Counted from the first letter of the stretch, positions 27,745 to 36,989 are shown. The stretch is 64,000 nucleotides of DNA from an uncultured Flavihumibacter sp. (GCA_902168105.1 CABHOY010000034.1:1-64000), one strand, 5' to 3'. The notes: generated from the letters alone by a model not told the origin. A program made the numbers and translations.

Positions 27745-27765
27745 GAAAGTTCAGGATAGAAATAC

Positions 27766-27796
27766 AAACCGTCTGCTGAGAGCCAGACGGTTTTTT
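27766..27796 (+). terminator. Intrinsic terminator after folE
   Basis: A perfect 10-bp stem AAACCGTCTG/CAGACGGTTT (27766-27775 and 27784-27793) with an 8-nt loop runs into a T6 tract. The convergent hypothetical gene ends at 27795, touching the tail. Confidence 0.88.
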
Positions 27797-28313
27797 ATTG
27801 GAAGGAAATGATATCCGATAATTCAAATTCGGATTGGCTTATACCGGGAAAATACTCGTAAATTGTCAAATAGAAAGCATCTACGTAATACTCCTTTAAA
27901 GGATTATCAGGTCGTACAAGAAATGACGTATAGAATCCATCTTTAGTATGAATCTCGCCGCAATCAAATTTTTCAATTGGGGCATCGACTTCCTTAAACC
28001 ACTTACTGAATGTAATATACCTGTGGCGACCGTATCTATCCTTGTTATTACAGACAAATATAAGTCCGGTATCAGGATTGTTTTGAAAGAATTCAAGAAT
28101 TACATACTGGATAGTATTTTTAATTTTTCCATCATATTTCCTATCGCGGCCTACAGGAGGTTCGTGAGAAAATCCGAAGGATGCTGCCTTGATATCTTTA
28201 CCGTTATCATCTTTTAAATAGTGACAACCAAAATATAAAGAATATGTTAAGCCGGAAACCGATGTGAAATTGTAGCCATCTTTTGTAGGTGTAAGATTAT
28301 AAAGGTTTGACAA
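27795..28313 (-). CDS. Hypothetical protein, resembles DUF6169
   Basis: 172-aa soluble protein with no signal peptide or membrane segment. It alternates aromatic beta-strand-like stretches (GYNFTSVSGLTYSLYFGC, TIQYVILEFFQNNP) and charged turns. The pattern recalls the Bacteroidota family DUF6169, but I cannot confirm membership. The start is TTG at 28313, overlapping by 17 bp the end of a 57-aa ORF upstream, which suggests translational coupling. Function unknown. Confidence 0.65.
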   Translation of the reverse strand: MSNLYNLTPTKDGYNFTSVSGLTYSLYFGCHYLKDDNGKDIKAASFGFSHEPPVGRDRKYDGKIKNTIQYVILEFFQNNPDTGLIFVCNNKDRYGRHRYITFSKWFKEVDAPIEKFDCGEIHTKDGFYTSFLVRPDNPLKEYYVDAFYLTIYEYFPGISQSEFELSDIISFQ

Positions 28314-28470
28314 ATTTAATGCCTTTGAGAGTGGATAGTGGTTGTTTGTTATGAATAGCCTCCATTATACGGTTTTGATCTTCCAGCATTTTGGCAAGGA
28401 GATTATAAGGCATTTTTGTTCCGGTAGAGGTGTACACTTTTTTGTTTTCCATAATGAACTTGTTTTTCAT
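28297..28470 (-). CDS. Small hypothetical protein (57 aa) upstream of the DUF6169-like gene
   Basis: An ATG at 28470 opens a 57-codon frame ending at TAA 28299-28297. The product begins MKNKFIMENKKVYTSTGTK and continues PYNLLAKMLEDQNRIMEAIH, with balanced charge and a plausible helix. The 17-bp overlap with the TTG-started downstream gene suggests both are made from one message. I do not recognise a family. Confidence 0.55.
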   Translation of the reverse strand: MKNKFIMENKKVYTSTGTKMPYNLLAKMLEDQNRIMEAIHNKQPLSTLKGIKFVKPL

Positions 28471-28638
28471 AATAAGCTTGTTTTTAATGATAAATCGAAG
28501 CTAACAAAAACTATCTCTGAAAATTCAAACCTAATGTACCCTCGATGATGATATCTATCTCAATTGCTCTATAAATAATTGGTAATTAATTCTTTGTATT
28601 GCTCTTCATATCGATGTTCATTTCATTCATTATGTATT

Positions 28639-29073
28639 TTACCTCAACATATTCACGGCTGTATCATAAATCCGTTGGCAATACTCACTATCTTCAATAA
28701 CAGCCGGTAAAACCAATGTATAACTCCATGTGTTCTGCAATAACAATACGGATGAATAAGGATCGATCGCTTCCTCCACATCGTCTTCTGTCTTGGTCGT
28801 TACCTCGACATTGTACTCCAGTCTGTCGATCCTTCTGGCGAGTAATACAAAACATCCCTCACCGCGTTGGTTAGCAGCGTAGCCATTTTGCTGGTATTGA
28901 TCGTATGTCTTTTTATCTTTAGCCAGGAGGTATTCATATGATTCCTCTTCTGCAATTTCTATGTCCTCCACGATAAGCTGCGCATCGTGACGCTTTAGAT
29001 CATCAACAAAGGCTGGGAAGAACTCCCTGAATTCCTTATTTGAGATAAGGCTATAATCATTTCCTGTTACCAT
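28639..29073 (-). CDS. Hypothetical acidic protein (144 aa)
   Basis: Acidic soluble protein without signal peptide or membrane segment. The first half is rich in Glu/Asp/Tyr (EDIEIAEEESYEYLLAKDKK), the second has beta-like stretches (YSSVLLLQNTWSYTLVLPAV). No family recognised. It sits alone between the DUF6169-like locus and fabD. It resembles in character small cytoplasmic immunity or adaptor proteins, but nothing nearby supports that. Confidence 0.6.
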   Translation of the reverse strand: MVTGNDYSLISNKEFREFFPAFVDDLKRHDAQLIVEDIEIAEEESYEYLLAKDKKTYDQYQQNGYAANQRGEGCFVLLARRIDRLEYNVEVTTKTEDDVEEAIDPYSSVLLLQNTWSYTLVLPAVIEDSEYCQRIYDTAVNMLR

Positions 29074-29263
29074 CGTAATACTTATTTTGGATCCGGAATT
29101 ACAACAAACAGTTGAGGCTTAAGTGATTTGAACAACCCCGGCAAGGTAGGCTTTTTTAGGCCGGATTTTGATATATCACGAAGAGTATGAATATTTGCAA
29201 TCCAATTACCAAGATATATGCAGAAATATTAATGCATGTGTCAGGTAGAGTAAACCAAATCAG

Positions 29264-30157
29264 ATGAAACACGCTTACGTTTTTCCAGGACAGGGTTCAC
29301 AGTTCCCGGGTATGGGCAAGAATCTGTACGATAGCAATCCTAAAGCAAAAGAGCTTTTCGAGAAAGCCAATGAGATATTGGGTTTCCGTATATCAGACAT
29401 TCTGTTTTCCGGTACTGAAGAAGACCTGAAACAGACTAAGGTGACGCAACCGGCAGTATTCCTGCACAGTGTGATCGCTTTCCTTTGTGCGGAACCTGCG
29501 GCAAAACCGGATATGGTAGCCGGGCATTCACTGGGTGAATTTTCGGCACTGGTAGCCAACGGCACACTGACATTTGAGGATGCGTTACGCCTGGTATTTA
29601 TACGGGCTACTGCCATGCAGAAGGCCTGTGAGCTGCAGCCATCCACTATGGCGGCGGTATTGGCGCTGGATGATGCAAAAGTAGAAGAGATCTGTGCTGC
29701 TGTTAGCGCAGAGACAGGAGAGGTAGTGGTACCTGCCAACTTTAACTGTCCTGGTCAGCTGGTGATTTCCGGTTCTATCAAGGGAATAGATGTAGCCTGT
29801 GAAAGAATGAAAGCGGCTGGTGCAAAAAGGGCCCTGGTATTGCCTGTAGGTGGAGCGTTCCACTCTCCGTTAATGGCGCCTGCCAAAGAAGAGTTGAAAG
29901 CGGCTATTGAGAAAACAACTTTCAGCACGCCGTCCTGCCCGGTATATCAGAACGTGGTAGCCAAAGCAGTAAGCAACCCTGATGAGATCAAACAAAACCT
30001 GATCGATCAGCTGACAGGTGCGGTACGCTGGACGCAGTCCGTACAGGCAATGGTAGCAGATGGTGCGACTACATTTACAGAAGTTGGTCCTGGTAAAGTA
30101 TTACAGGGACTGATCGCGAAGATACAGAAGGATGCCGTGGTGAACGGGATCAGCTAA
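29264..30157 (+). CDS. fabD: Malonyl-CoA:ACP transacylase FabD
   Basis: Loads malonyl groups on acyl carrier protein for fatty-acid synthesis. The 297-aa protein starts with FPGQGSQFPGMGKNL and has the catalytic serine in VAGHSLGEFSALVA near residue 90, with the conserved histidine in GGAFHSPLM near residue 200. Length is normal. It stands alone, and ends at a hairpin shared with the convergent acetyltransferase. Confidence 0.96.
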   Translation: MKHAYVFPGQGSQFPGMGKNLYDSNPKAKELFEKANEILGFRISDILFSGTEEDLKQTKVTQPAVFLHSVIAFLCAEPAAKPDMVAGHSLGEFSALVANGTLTFEDALRLVFIRATAMQKACELQPSTMAAVLALDDAKVEEICAAVSAETGEVVVPANFNCPGQLVISGSIKGIDVACERMKAAGAKRALVLPVGGAFHSPLMAPAKEELKAAIEKTTFSTPSCPVYQNVVAKAVSNPDEIKQNLIDQLTGAVRWTQSVQAMVADGATTFTEVGPGKVLQGLIAKIQKDAVVNGIS

Positions 30158-30167
30158 GAAGGAAGCC

Positions 30168-30232
30168 GGAATTAGGAATTGAAGGTGTTATACTATCGTA
30201 GTACATCTTCAATCCTTAATTCCTGTTCTTTT
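30168..30232 (+). terminator. Bidirectional-type hairpin between fabD and the GNAT gene
   Basis: Arms 30168-30184 and 30207-30223 pair over 17 bp with two mismatches; the outer part is GGAATTA/TAATTCC. The plus strand continues TGTTCTTTT. Convergent genes end on both sides, which fits a terminator mainly for fabD. Confidence 0.65.
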
Positions 30233-30695
30233 AAAAGTCGATGCTGGCATTCCACCACTCAGGGTCGAAGTTTGCGTTTAGTTTCTTATAGAAGTTGATA
30301 GCTGGCTCATTCCATTCCAGCACCTGCCAGTTCATACCTTTTAGCTTTCTTTCCCTTGCTTCTTCAAATAATCTTTCAAACAGCATGTGGCCTATACGTC
30401 TGCCTCTGAAGCTTTCTGTAACTACCAGATCTTCCAGGTATAGCCTGCATCCTTTCCACGTGGAGTAACGGATATAGTAAAGGGCAAAACCGATAATGGT
30501 TTCTTTTCCATCTGCTGTATGAGTGGCCGCAAATGCTTTCCAGACCGGATCCTTACCAAATCCGGCATCTTCAAATTCTGCAAGTGTTACGGTAACGGCT
30601 TCGGGTGCTTTCTCGTATTCCGCCAGTTCCTGTATCAACTCCATTATTCTCGGACAATCTTCTTTTCGTACGTCCCTTATAGTAATTTTTTCCAT
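30231..30695 (-). CDS. GNAT family N-acetyltransferase (diamine/thialysine acetyltransferase-like)
   Basis: 154-aa acetyl-CoA-dependent acetyltransferase. The acetyl-CoA loop is FRGRRIGHMLFERL near residue 100, preceded by the beta-strand YLEDLVV; NWQVLEWNEPAINFYKKLNA is the C-terminal GNAT signature. The N-terminus (IRDVRKEDCPRIMELIQELA) and overall layout resemble spermidine/spermine and thialysine N-acetyltransferases. The substrate is not certain. Confidence 0.85.
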   Translation of the reverse strand: MEKITIRDVRKEDCPRIMELIQELAEYEKAPEAVTVTLAEFEDAGFGKDPVWKAFAATHTADGKETIIGFALYYIRYSTWKGCRLYLEDLVVTESFRGRRIGHMLFERLFEEARERKLKGMNWQVLEWNEPAINFYKKLNANFDPEWWNASIDF

Positions 30696-30781
30696 GGTCC
30701 TTCAGGATTATTTACCTGCTCCTGCTGGCAGGTGACATAATTTTTGGTACTTTGGTGAAGATAGTAACTAAAATTATATCC

Positions 30782-31276
30782 ATGAAGGATATCCTGCTCG
30801 GCTATGCAGCTTATAACATTTGGGCTAACAATAGGATAACGGATGTATTGAAAAAGTTGCCGGATACACAGCTGGACCAGGAAACAGGCAGCAGCTTTGG
30901 AAGCTTACGGAAAACTGCGTACCATATGTGGGATGTGGAAAGCCTGTGGTACCAGCGTTTGCATCTGGTGGAACAGGCCGTCAAGCCTTCCCCGGGTTTT
31001 GAAGGCACGTTCGCAGAAGCGTGCGCCCGCTGGCAGCAACAATCGCAATTGCTGGCAAACTGGGTAAAACAGGTACAGCTTGTCAGGCTACAGCACGTAG
31101 TGGCTTATTACGATACCCGGAAACAATATTGTAAATCAACCGTTATAGAGATACTGATGCAGGTATTCAATCATGCTACGTATCATCGCGGCCAGCTGGT
31201 AACTATGTTAAGGCAGGCCGGTATTACTAAAATTCCCGTTACTGATTACAGCGAATTCGCAAGAGGCAGAAAATAA
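30782..31276 (+). CDS. DinB-like (DUF664-type) four-helix protein
   Basis: 164-aa putative metal-binding protein of the DinB/YfiT-like superfamily, starting MKDILLGYAAYNIWANNR at the ATG 30782; an upstream TTG at 30752 is less likely. The metal-site histidines fit KTAYHMWDVE near residue 50 and FNHATYHRGQLV near residue 135. Members act as thiol-dependent transferases or are induced by damage; the role here is unknown. It is followed 46 bp later by a Nudix-type regulator. Confidence 0.82.
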   Translation: MKDILLGYAAYNIWANNRITDVLKKLPDTQLDQETGSSFGSLRKTAYHMWDVESLWYQRLHLVEQAVKPSPGFEGTFAEACARWQQQSQLLANWVKQVQLVRLQHVVAYYDTRKQYCKSTVIEILMQVFNHATYHRGQLVTMLRQAGITKIPVTDYSEFARGRK

Positions 31277-31322
31277 CAGCATCTTGACAGCTGGTCAGCA
31301 CAAGGCAGACAATCAAATTTCA

Positions 31323-32018
31323 ATGAACGCACAATCATTTTATGCTAATGTACCGCAACACCTGGTAGCAGTAGATTGTATTATTTTTGGTTTCGAAAAC
31401 AGTAAACTGAAGCTGCTGATCATGCAGCGAAAGGTCGACCCGATGCAGGGCGAATGGTCTCTGATGGGTGGTTTTCTCCAGAAAGATGAGAGTGTGGACG
31501 AAGCAGCCGCACGGGTATTAAAACAAACCACAGGACTGGAAAATATCTATATGGACCAGCTGTCCTGCTACGGGGACGTTGGCCGTGATTCGGGCGCCCG
31601 GGTAATATCTATGGCTTATTACGCCCTGATCCGCATCAGGGAACATGAACACAATCCCACTCAGCAGTTCAGCGCACATTGGCTGGAATTGCACCAGATC
31701 CCCAACCTGATCTTTGACCACCGCCAGATGATAGCTGACGCACTGAAGAAACTGAGGGATAATGCTCATTTTCACCCTATTGGCTTTGAACTGTTACCTG
31801 AAAAGTTCACTCTTTCCCAATTACGTAGCTTGTATGAGGAGATTTACCAGCACGAGCTGGACAAACGTAACTTCCGTAAAAAGATCCTGTCCATGAATGT
31901 GCTGGAGAAACTGGAAGAAAAAGATAAAACAACCTCAAAGAAAGGAGCGCACCTGTACCGTTTCGATAAACAGAAATATGAAGAATTAAAAAGGAGAGGG
32001 CTGGTGTTTGAGATATAA
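31323..32018 (+). CDS. Nudix-domain transcriptional regulator (NrtR/AraR-like) with degenerate Nudix box
   Basis: 231-aa protein with an N-terminal Nudix fold (about residues 10-140) and a C-terminal winged-helix region (about 155-225, including FTLSQLRSLYEEIYQHELDK and NFRKKILSM). The Nudix box keeps G-x5-E-x7-R but the next positions read VLKQTTGL, so the glutamates of the canonical REUxEExGU are replaced by Val, Gln and Thr. This fits a non-catalytic ligand sensor, as in NrtR- or AraR-type regulators. The ATG at 31323 is chosen over an upstream in-frame start at 31284. Its regulon is not visible here. Confidence 0.85.
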   Translation: MNAQSFYANVPQHLVAVDCIIFGFENSKLKLLIMQRKVDPMQGEWSLMGGFLQKDESVDEAAARVLKQTTGLENIYMDQLSCYGDVGRDSGARVISMAYYALIRIREHEHNPTQQFSAHWLELHQIPNLIFDHRQMIADALKKLRDNAHFHPIGFELLPEKFTLSQLRSLYEEIYQHELDKRNFRKKILSMNVLEKLEEKDKTTSKKGAHLYRFDKQKYEELKRRGLVFEI

Positions 32019-32070
32019 CAGTATCTTGTAGGAGAAAGCCGGTAAATCATTACACTACATCTGTTTATTA

Positions 32071-34041
32071 TTGTACATCTTCCGTAATAAGAACGTACTC
32101 ATCTACCTCATGATAGTCCTTTCCGGGTACTTTGCCCGGTCAGGAATGCTATATGCCCAGAAAACGACTGTCGGTCAATTGCAGGCTGCTGCTGCTCAAA
32201 CCACGGACAGCGCCCGATATGTAGATCTGATGAACCAGCTGGCAGGATGGTTCCAGCACCGGCAGCTGGATAGTTGTTTCCTATACCTGTGTAAGGCACG
32301 GGAAACTGCCCAAAGGAAAGGGTATACCAGGGGAGAGGCAGCTGCTTACCGCGGACTGGGAAGTTATTACGCTTACCGTGACAACAGCTATCTTTCTTTC
32401 CGCTTTTACATAGACGCCCTGAACCTGTATAGGGAGTTGGGTGATAGCGCAGGTATTTGCCAAACCAGCATGCACCTGGGGGTATATTACCAGTATGAAA
32501 AGCAATACCAGGAAGCAGGCGAATATATGAAGCATGCTATGGACCTGGGTCGGCGACTGAAAAATGACACCATCCTCATGGCGCTGCAGGCCAATTATTA
32601 TTTTATGTACGTCAGCGATCTGCGTGCTGAACGCAGTAGTGACCTGGTAGATAAAAAAAGGGCCTACCGGGCACTGGACGCCGCACGGCATATGGCTACC
32701 AGGGCCGGTGATGAACGACTATTGCTTTACACTGGTATGCTGCAGGCACAGGAGCTCATATATGGCAAAATTGCAGCAACGGAAGGTCTTACTAAACTTA
32801 TTGACCTGGTAGAAGACGCTGAAAGGAAGGGATATATCTATCATGCCATGTACGGCTCATCGCACCTGGCTTATAATAAGGCACATAGTCACCAGGCCGA
32901 TTCCCTGATCTTCCAGCGGCAAATGGTAAGGCTGGCGTTGCAGGGCGGTTACCGGGAACTGGCGCTGCCGGTCGTGTCAAAGCTATATGCCTGGTACGAC
33001 AGTCATAATCAGAGTGATTCCGCCCAGTTATATGGTACTATCATGCTGGATATCCTGGAAAAAGAGGAGCAAAGCAAGACACAGGGAGAGCTGGACTATA
33101 TAGACTATTATATGCAGGAAAAGAAGCTGCGTGCCTTACAGTTGCAACACGACTACCAGCAGCAGCTTCTTGATAAGAAAGCTATGGAAAGCCGCAACAG
33201 ATACGCAATTATTATTTTTCTGACTGTGATGCTTGTCCTGACGGTATTATTACTGACCGATGTAAATCGTTCTCACCGCCGCTCCCGCCTGAATGCCAGC
33301 CAACTGGGAGAGAAGAACCGGGAGATCAGCGAAAAGAATGCATTACTGCGCACAAATGACGACTTTAAGAATAAGCTCATCTCCCTTATTGCACATGACT
33401 TCCGGGTTCCGCTGAACCATATCATTGATATTACAGACCTGCTGAAAGACCAGTCCCTGACATATGAAGAGGCGACGACCCTCTTCCGGAAGCTGGAAAC
33501 AAAGTCCCAGCATACCCTGCATATTTTTGATAGCATCCTGCGCTGGATCAGGTCACAGCTGAGCGGCTTTGTTTACACGCCAGTCGTTTGCATACCGGCT
33601 ACTATGATCCAGGAGGCATTAGAGATCCTCAGAGATAATTGTACCGAGAAACAGCTGAAGATATACCTGGATATTCCGGAAGGATTGAAGCTGCTGGCTG
33701 ACAGGGAAATGTTGCAGTTTGTACACCGGAACCTCCTGCATAACGCTGTGAAATTTAGTCCGCCGGAAGGGACATTGCATATTACAGCTATCGTGAAAGA
33801 AGGCCATGCCACTATTTCCATCAGCGATGAAGGGAAAGGGGTGGACCCCGAAATGCTGCTTAATTTATTCGAATACCGCAACAAGGAAAAAGACCGTGGC
33901 AGGACAAACGGTGGCGCAGGGCTGGCGCTCATCATCTGTAAGGACTTTATGGATAAGATGGACGGTACTATTCAGGCTGTGAATAATCCAGAGAATGGAA
34001 GCACATTCTCTTACACATTGCCACTTGCAAAAGAAGCATGA
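32071..34041 (+). CDS. TPR-containing sensor histidine kinase (intact)
   Basis: 656-aa membrane kinase. A signal peptide (start TTG 32071; positively charged FRNKN, hydrophobic LIYLMIVLSGYFA, cleavage near LYAQ) leads to a periplasmic TPR region (about 30-370), a membrane helix (YAIIIFLTVMLVLTVLLL, about 378-396), a coiled linker and the cytoplasmic kinase. The H-box is LIAHDFRVPLNH, the N-box HRNLLHNAVKFS, G1 DEGKGVDP and G2 GGAGLALIICKDF, so all catalytic motifs are intact. An ATG at 32110 would leave a poor signal peptide. No response regulator is adjacent. A degenerate paralogue follows directly. Confidence 0.9.
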   Translation: MYIFRNKNVLIYLMIVLSGYFARSGMLYAQKTTVGQLQAAAAQTTDSARYVDLMNQLAGWFQHRQLDSCFLYLCKARETAQRKGYTRGEAAAYRGLGSYYAYRDNSYLSFRFYIDALNLYRELGDSAGICQTSMHLGVYYQYEKQYQEAGEYMKHAMDLGRRLKNDTILMALQANYYFMYVSDLRAERSSDLVDKKRAYRALDAARHMATRAGDERLLLYTGMLQAQELIYGKIAATEGLTKLIDLVEDAERKGYIYHAMYGSSHLAYNKAHSHQADSLIFQRQMVRLALQGGYRELALPVVSKLYAWYDSHNQSDSAQLYGTIMLDILEKEEQSKTQGELDYIDYYMQEKKLRALQLQHDYQQQLLDKKAMESRNRYAIIIFLTVMLVLTVLLLTDVNRSHRRSRLNASQLGEKNREISEKNALLRTNDDFKNKLISLIAHDFRVPLNHIIDITDLLKDQSLTYEEATTLFRKLETKSQHTLHIFDSILRWIRSQLSGFVYTPVVCIPATMIQEALEILRDNCTEKQLKIYLDIPEGLKLLADREMLQFVHRNLLHNAVKFSPPEGTLHITAIVKEGHATISISDEGKGVDPEMLLNLFEYRNKEKDRGRTNGGAGLALIICKDFMDKMDGTIQAVNNPENGSTFSYTLPLAKEA

Positions 34042-34051
34042 CGAACAAATA

Positions 34052-35926
34052 GTGAAAAGAAGATGGATACATATTATACTCTTCATGATTGCGGGCCTGC
34101 TGGCCGGCAGGTCGCTCCATGCGCAGGATAACGTGATCCGCCAGTTGCGGGCCAGCCTGTTGGAACAACAGGATAGTGCCGGCTACACCAATGTATTGAA
34201 CCAATTGGGCATGCAATACCACCTGAGTAATACGGACAGTTGCTTCTGGTACGGGGTAAAAGCCAGGGATATCGCTTCCAGGCATGGCGATAAAAAAGGA
34301 ATGGCTGGCGCCCTGAATAACCTGAGTATTTTTTATGCACTGAAAGCCAATACGGAACAAGCTATCGAGTACAGCTTCAAGGCCTTGCTACTGTACCGGG
34401 AACTGGATGACCAGCCTAACATCTGCCAGGTACTTATGAACCTCAGTGTGTTCCATCTTTACAATGGTATGAGACCGGAAGCAAACCAGTATCTGCATCA
34501 GGCCATGGAGCTGGGAAAAACATTGACGCAGGATTCCATTTACAGCCTGGTGCTGATCAATTATGCCATCCGTTTTGAGGGAGACAGTACCCGTAAAGAT
34601 TCTGTGAGATGGGCATTAGAAAGATCAAACGATATCATCCGTAAATATCCCGGCAGCAGGGAAGCATATTACATACAGGCATTGGAAGCAGATGAATGGA
34701 TGAAGGAAGGAGAAGGGGCCCGGGCCGTTCAGAAGATCAACGAGCTGGCAGATAAAGCGCTGAAGGAAGGACTGGTCGTAGTGGCGATAGACATGCTGGA
34801 ACATATTGATGTATATAGGCAAAACGGTTATCCGGCCAATGCTGTACCAGCCAAGGAAAAAGCATTTGCAATAGGCAACCGGGCGGGTTATCTGAACCTG
34901 ATGTTACCTACGGTCGCCAGCCTGTACCGTCACTATGCAGCAGGCAACAATGAAGCAAAGAAAGCTTACTATGGCAGCGCTCTGTGGAAACTTGTGAGAA
35001 AGCGGCTGGAATTGAAATCCAGTAACCACATGAACTACCTTGATTACTTCTTGAAAGAGCAGGAACTGAATGAATGGGAGTTGAGCAACAAGGTACAAGA
35101 GCAGAAGATCAACAAAGCCAATATGAAGCGTAAGAGCCGTCAGCAGCTGATCGGGTTTATGGTGGGAGTGTTATTGCTGATGGCTGGTTTCACGTATGCC
35201 CGTTACCGGTCTTACAAGCAGTTACGCCGTCAGGAACGCCTGTTGAGAGAAATGAATGACGCGATCTCTGAAAAGAACCAGCAGCTGAATATCCATGATG
35301 ATTTCAAAAACAAACTCATAGCTATTCTGGCGCGGGATTTCCGGGAGCCGTTGAATAATATCATCCGGGTATCTGTTATGTTCAGGAATAAGGATATGGA
35401 TCAGGTTTCTATGCAGCAGGTCATTGACGAAGCGGTGATCTCTTCCCGGAAAACCCTGATCATTTTTGATAATATCCTGCGCTGGATCAAAGCGCAGCTT
35501 TCAGGTTTTGTGTATAGTCCGGCTCCCTGCGATCTGTCTTTACTTTTTAAAGATGCTATGCATCATATTGATCACCGGCAGATAATGCTGGATATACCTC
35601 CGGGCCTTTACCTGGCGGGCGATCAGGAAATGTTATTGTTCATTAATCGCAGTTTGTTGCATTGTGCTGTAACGCTTTCAGATGGTAGCGGGCAAATACG
35701 GGTAAGGGCAATAGAGGAGGACCTGGTGAAGGTGGAGATAATGCTTACGGCAGGATCATTTACGCCGCAAATGGCTGCTCATTTATTTGAATACAGAAGG
35801 GGAGATGATATGTCGGTAACGCTGGTGATCTGTAAGGACTTCATGGATAAAATGGGAGGACATATCAGTGCAGAAGTAGAGGGAGTGCAACTGAGGCTGG
35901 GGTATAGTTTGCCTTCATTCAACTGA
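34052..35926 (+). CDS. TPR sensor histidine-kinase paralogue lacking catalytic residues (pseudokinase)
   Basis: 624-aa paralogue of the preceding kinase with the same layout: signal peptide (MKRRWIHIILFMIAG, cleavage near LHAQ), periplasmic TPR region, membrane helix (LIGFMVGVLLLMAGFTYA) and a kinase-like domain. The H-box reads ILARDFREPLNN, with Arg where the phospho-accepting His belongs. The N-box is NRSLLHCAVTLS (no Asn), G1 is LTAGSFTP and G2 is DDMSVTLVICKDF. The frame is open throughout, so it is not a simple pseudogene. GTG 34052, 10 bp after the upstream stop, gives the best signal peptide; ATG 33995 is an alternative overlapping the upstream gene. Confidence 0.88.
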   Translation: MKRRWIHIILFMIAGLLAGRSLHAQDNVIRQLRASLLEQQDSAGYTNVLNQLGMQYHLSNTDSCFWYGVKARDIASRHGDKKGMAGALNNLSIFYALKANTEQAIEYSFKALLLYRELDDQPNICQVLMNLSVFHLYNGMRPEANQYLHQAMELGKTLTQDSIYSLVLINYAIRFEGDSTRKDSVRWALERSNDIIRKYPGSREAYYIQALEADEWMKEGEGARAVQKINELADKALKEGLVVVAIDMLEHIDVYRQNGYPANAVPAKEKAFAIGNRAGYLNLMLPTVASLYRHYAAGNNEAKKAYYGSALWKLVRKRLELKSSNHMNYLDYFLKEQELNEWELSNKVQEQKINKANMKRKSRQQLIGFMVGVLLLMAGFTYARYRSYKQLRRQERLLREMNDAISEKNQQLNIHDDFKNKLIAILARDFREPLNNIIRVSVMFRNKDMDQVSMQQVIDEAVISSRKTLIIFDNILRWIKAQLSGFVYSPAPCDLSLLFKDAMHHIDHRQIMLDIPPGLYLAGDQEMLLFINRSLLHCAVTLSDGSGQIRVRAIEEDLVKVEIMLTAGSFTPQMAAHLFEYRRGDDMSVTLVICKDFMDKMGGHISAEVEGVQLRLGYSLPSFN

Positions 35927-35931
35927 TATAG

Positions 35932-35981
35932 AGGAATTAAGGATCGGAACGGAGTTTAGTACGTCCGGATCCCTAATTCCT
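35932..35981. terminator. Hairpin between convergent pseudokinase and fabH genes
   Basis: Arms 35932-35950 and 35963-35981 pair with one mismatch and small bulges; the outer stem is AGGAATTA/TAATTCCT and an inner GGATC/GATCC also pairs. No long T-run follows. It sits exactly between two convergent gene ends. Confidence 0.5.
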
Positions 35982-35990
35982 GACTATAAA

Positions 35991-36989
35991 TTATTTCGGA
36001 TCGTAGGCCCACCTCAGATAGCTGGCGCCCCAGGTAAATCCGCCACCAAAGGCAGCCAGTACCAGGTTGTCGCCTTTCTTCAGTTGCTTTTCGTAATCCC
36101 ACAGGCAAAGTGGCAACGTACCGGCAGTAGTGTTACCATATCGCTGAATGTTCATCATTACTTTATCTTCCGGCAGACCCATACGGGCGGCGGTAGCATC
36201 GATGATACGCTTGTTTGCCTGGTGAGGTACCAGCCAGGAGATATCGTCGGCAGTCAGGTGGTTACGCTGCATGATGTCGTGTGCCGCATCAGCCATGTTG
36301 GCTACAGCGTATTTGAACACCATTTTACCTTCCTGGTATACGTAATGTTCCCTGTTGGTCACACTTTCAATGCTGGCAGGCTGTGCGGACCCACCGGCTT
36401 TCATGTGAAGGTACTCACGGCCATGACCATCGCTTTTCAGGATGCTGTCAATTACGCCCAGGCCTTCTGTATTAGGTTCCAGTAACACTCCTGCGCCACC
36501 ATCACCGAAGATGATACAGGTAGTACGGTCGGTATAGTCAATGATAGAGCTCATTTTGTCAGCTCCGATCACCATTACTTTTTTATAGCGGCCGCTTTCA
36601 ATGAAACGTGCACCAGTGTCCAGCGCATACAGGAAGCCTGAACAGGCAGCACTGATATCAAAGCCAAAGGCGTTTTTAGCACCTATTTTATCAGTTACAA
36701 TATTGGCAGTAGCCGGGAACACCATATCAGGTGTAACTGTGGCCACGATCAGCAGGTCGATCTCTTCCGGGCTGATCCCTCTTTTACGGCATATTTCCTG
36801 GGCTACCGGTACACATAACTCAGAAGTTCCTTTACGTTCTCCCTTCAGTATCCTTCTTTCTGTAATCCCCGTACGGGTAACGATCCATTCGTCTGTTGTA
36901 TCTACCAGTGTTTCCAGTTCCTTGTTAGTGAGCACGTAGTCAGGTACATAACCACCTACCGCTGTAATAGCGGCCGTTATTTTGTTCAT
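35991..36989 (-). CDS. fabH: 3-oxoacyl-ACP synthase III FabH
   Basis: Starts fatty-acid synthesis by condensing acetyl- or branched acyl-CoA with malonyl-ACP. The 332-aa protein has the catalytic triad: Cys in [12 protein letters not shown] (about residue 115), His in [12 protein letters not shown] (about 255) and Asn in [12 protein letters not shown] (about 285). Length is normal. It is divergent from ruvA. Other fab genes are elsewhere, so this may be one of several FabH paralogues. Confidence 0.95.
   Translation of the reverse strand: MNKITAAITAVGGYVPDYVLTNKELETLVDTTDEWIVTRTGITERRILKGERKGTSELCVPVAQEICRKRGISPEEIDLLIVATVTPDMVFPATANIVTDKIGAKNAFGFDISAACSGFLYALDTGARFIESGRYKKVMVIGADKMSSIIDYTDRTTCIIFGDGGAGVLLEPNTEGLGVIDSILKSDGHGREYLHMKAGGSAQPASIESVTNREHYVYQEGKMVFKYAVANMADAAHDIMQRNHLTADDISWLVPHQANKRIIDATAARMGLPEDKVMMNIQRYGNTTAGTLPLCLWDYEKQLKKGDNLVLAAFGGGFTWGASYLRWAYDPK

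Noticed and set aside
28342..28548. 68-aa plus-strand frame
   Set aside because: Antisense to the 57-aa ORF and composed of repeated Phe/His/Asn words caused by the repeated MKNK/MENK coding on the other strand.
34052..35926. Pseudogene call for the second histidine kinase
   Set aside because: No frameshift or internal stop; domain layout and a good signal peptide are kept. Degenerate but apparently expressed, so listed as CDS.
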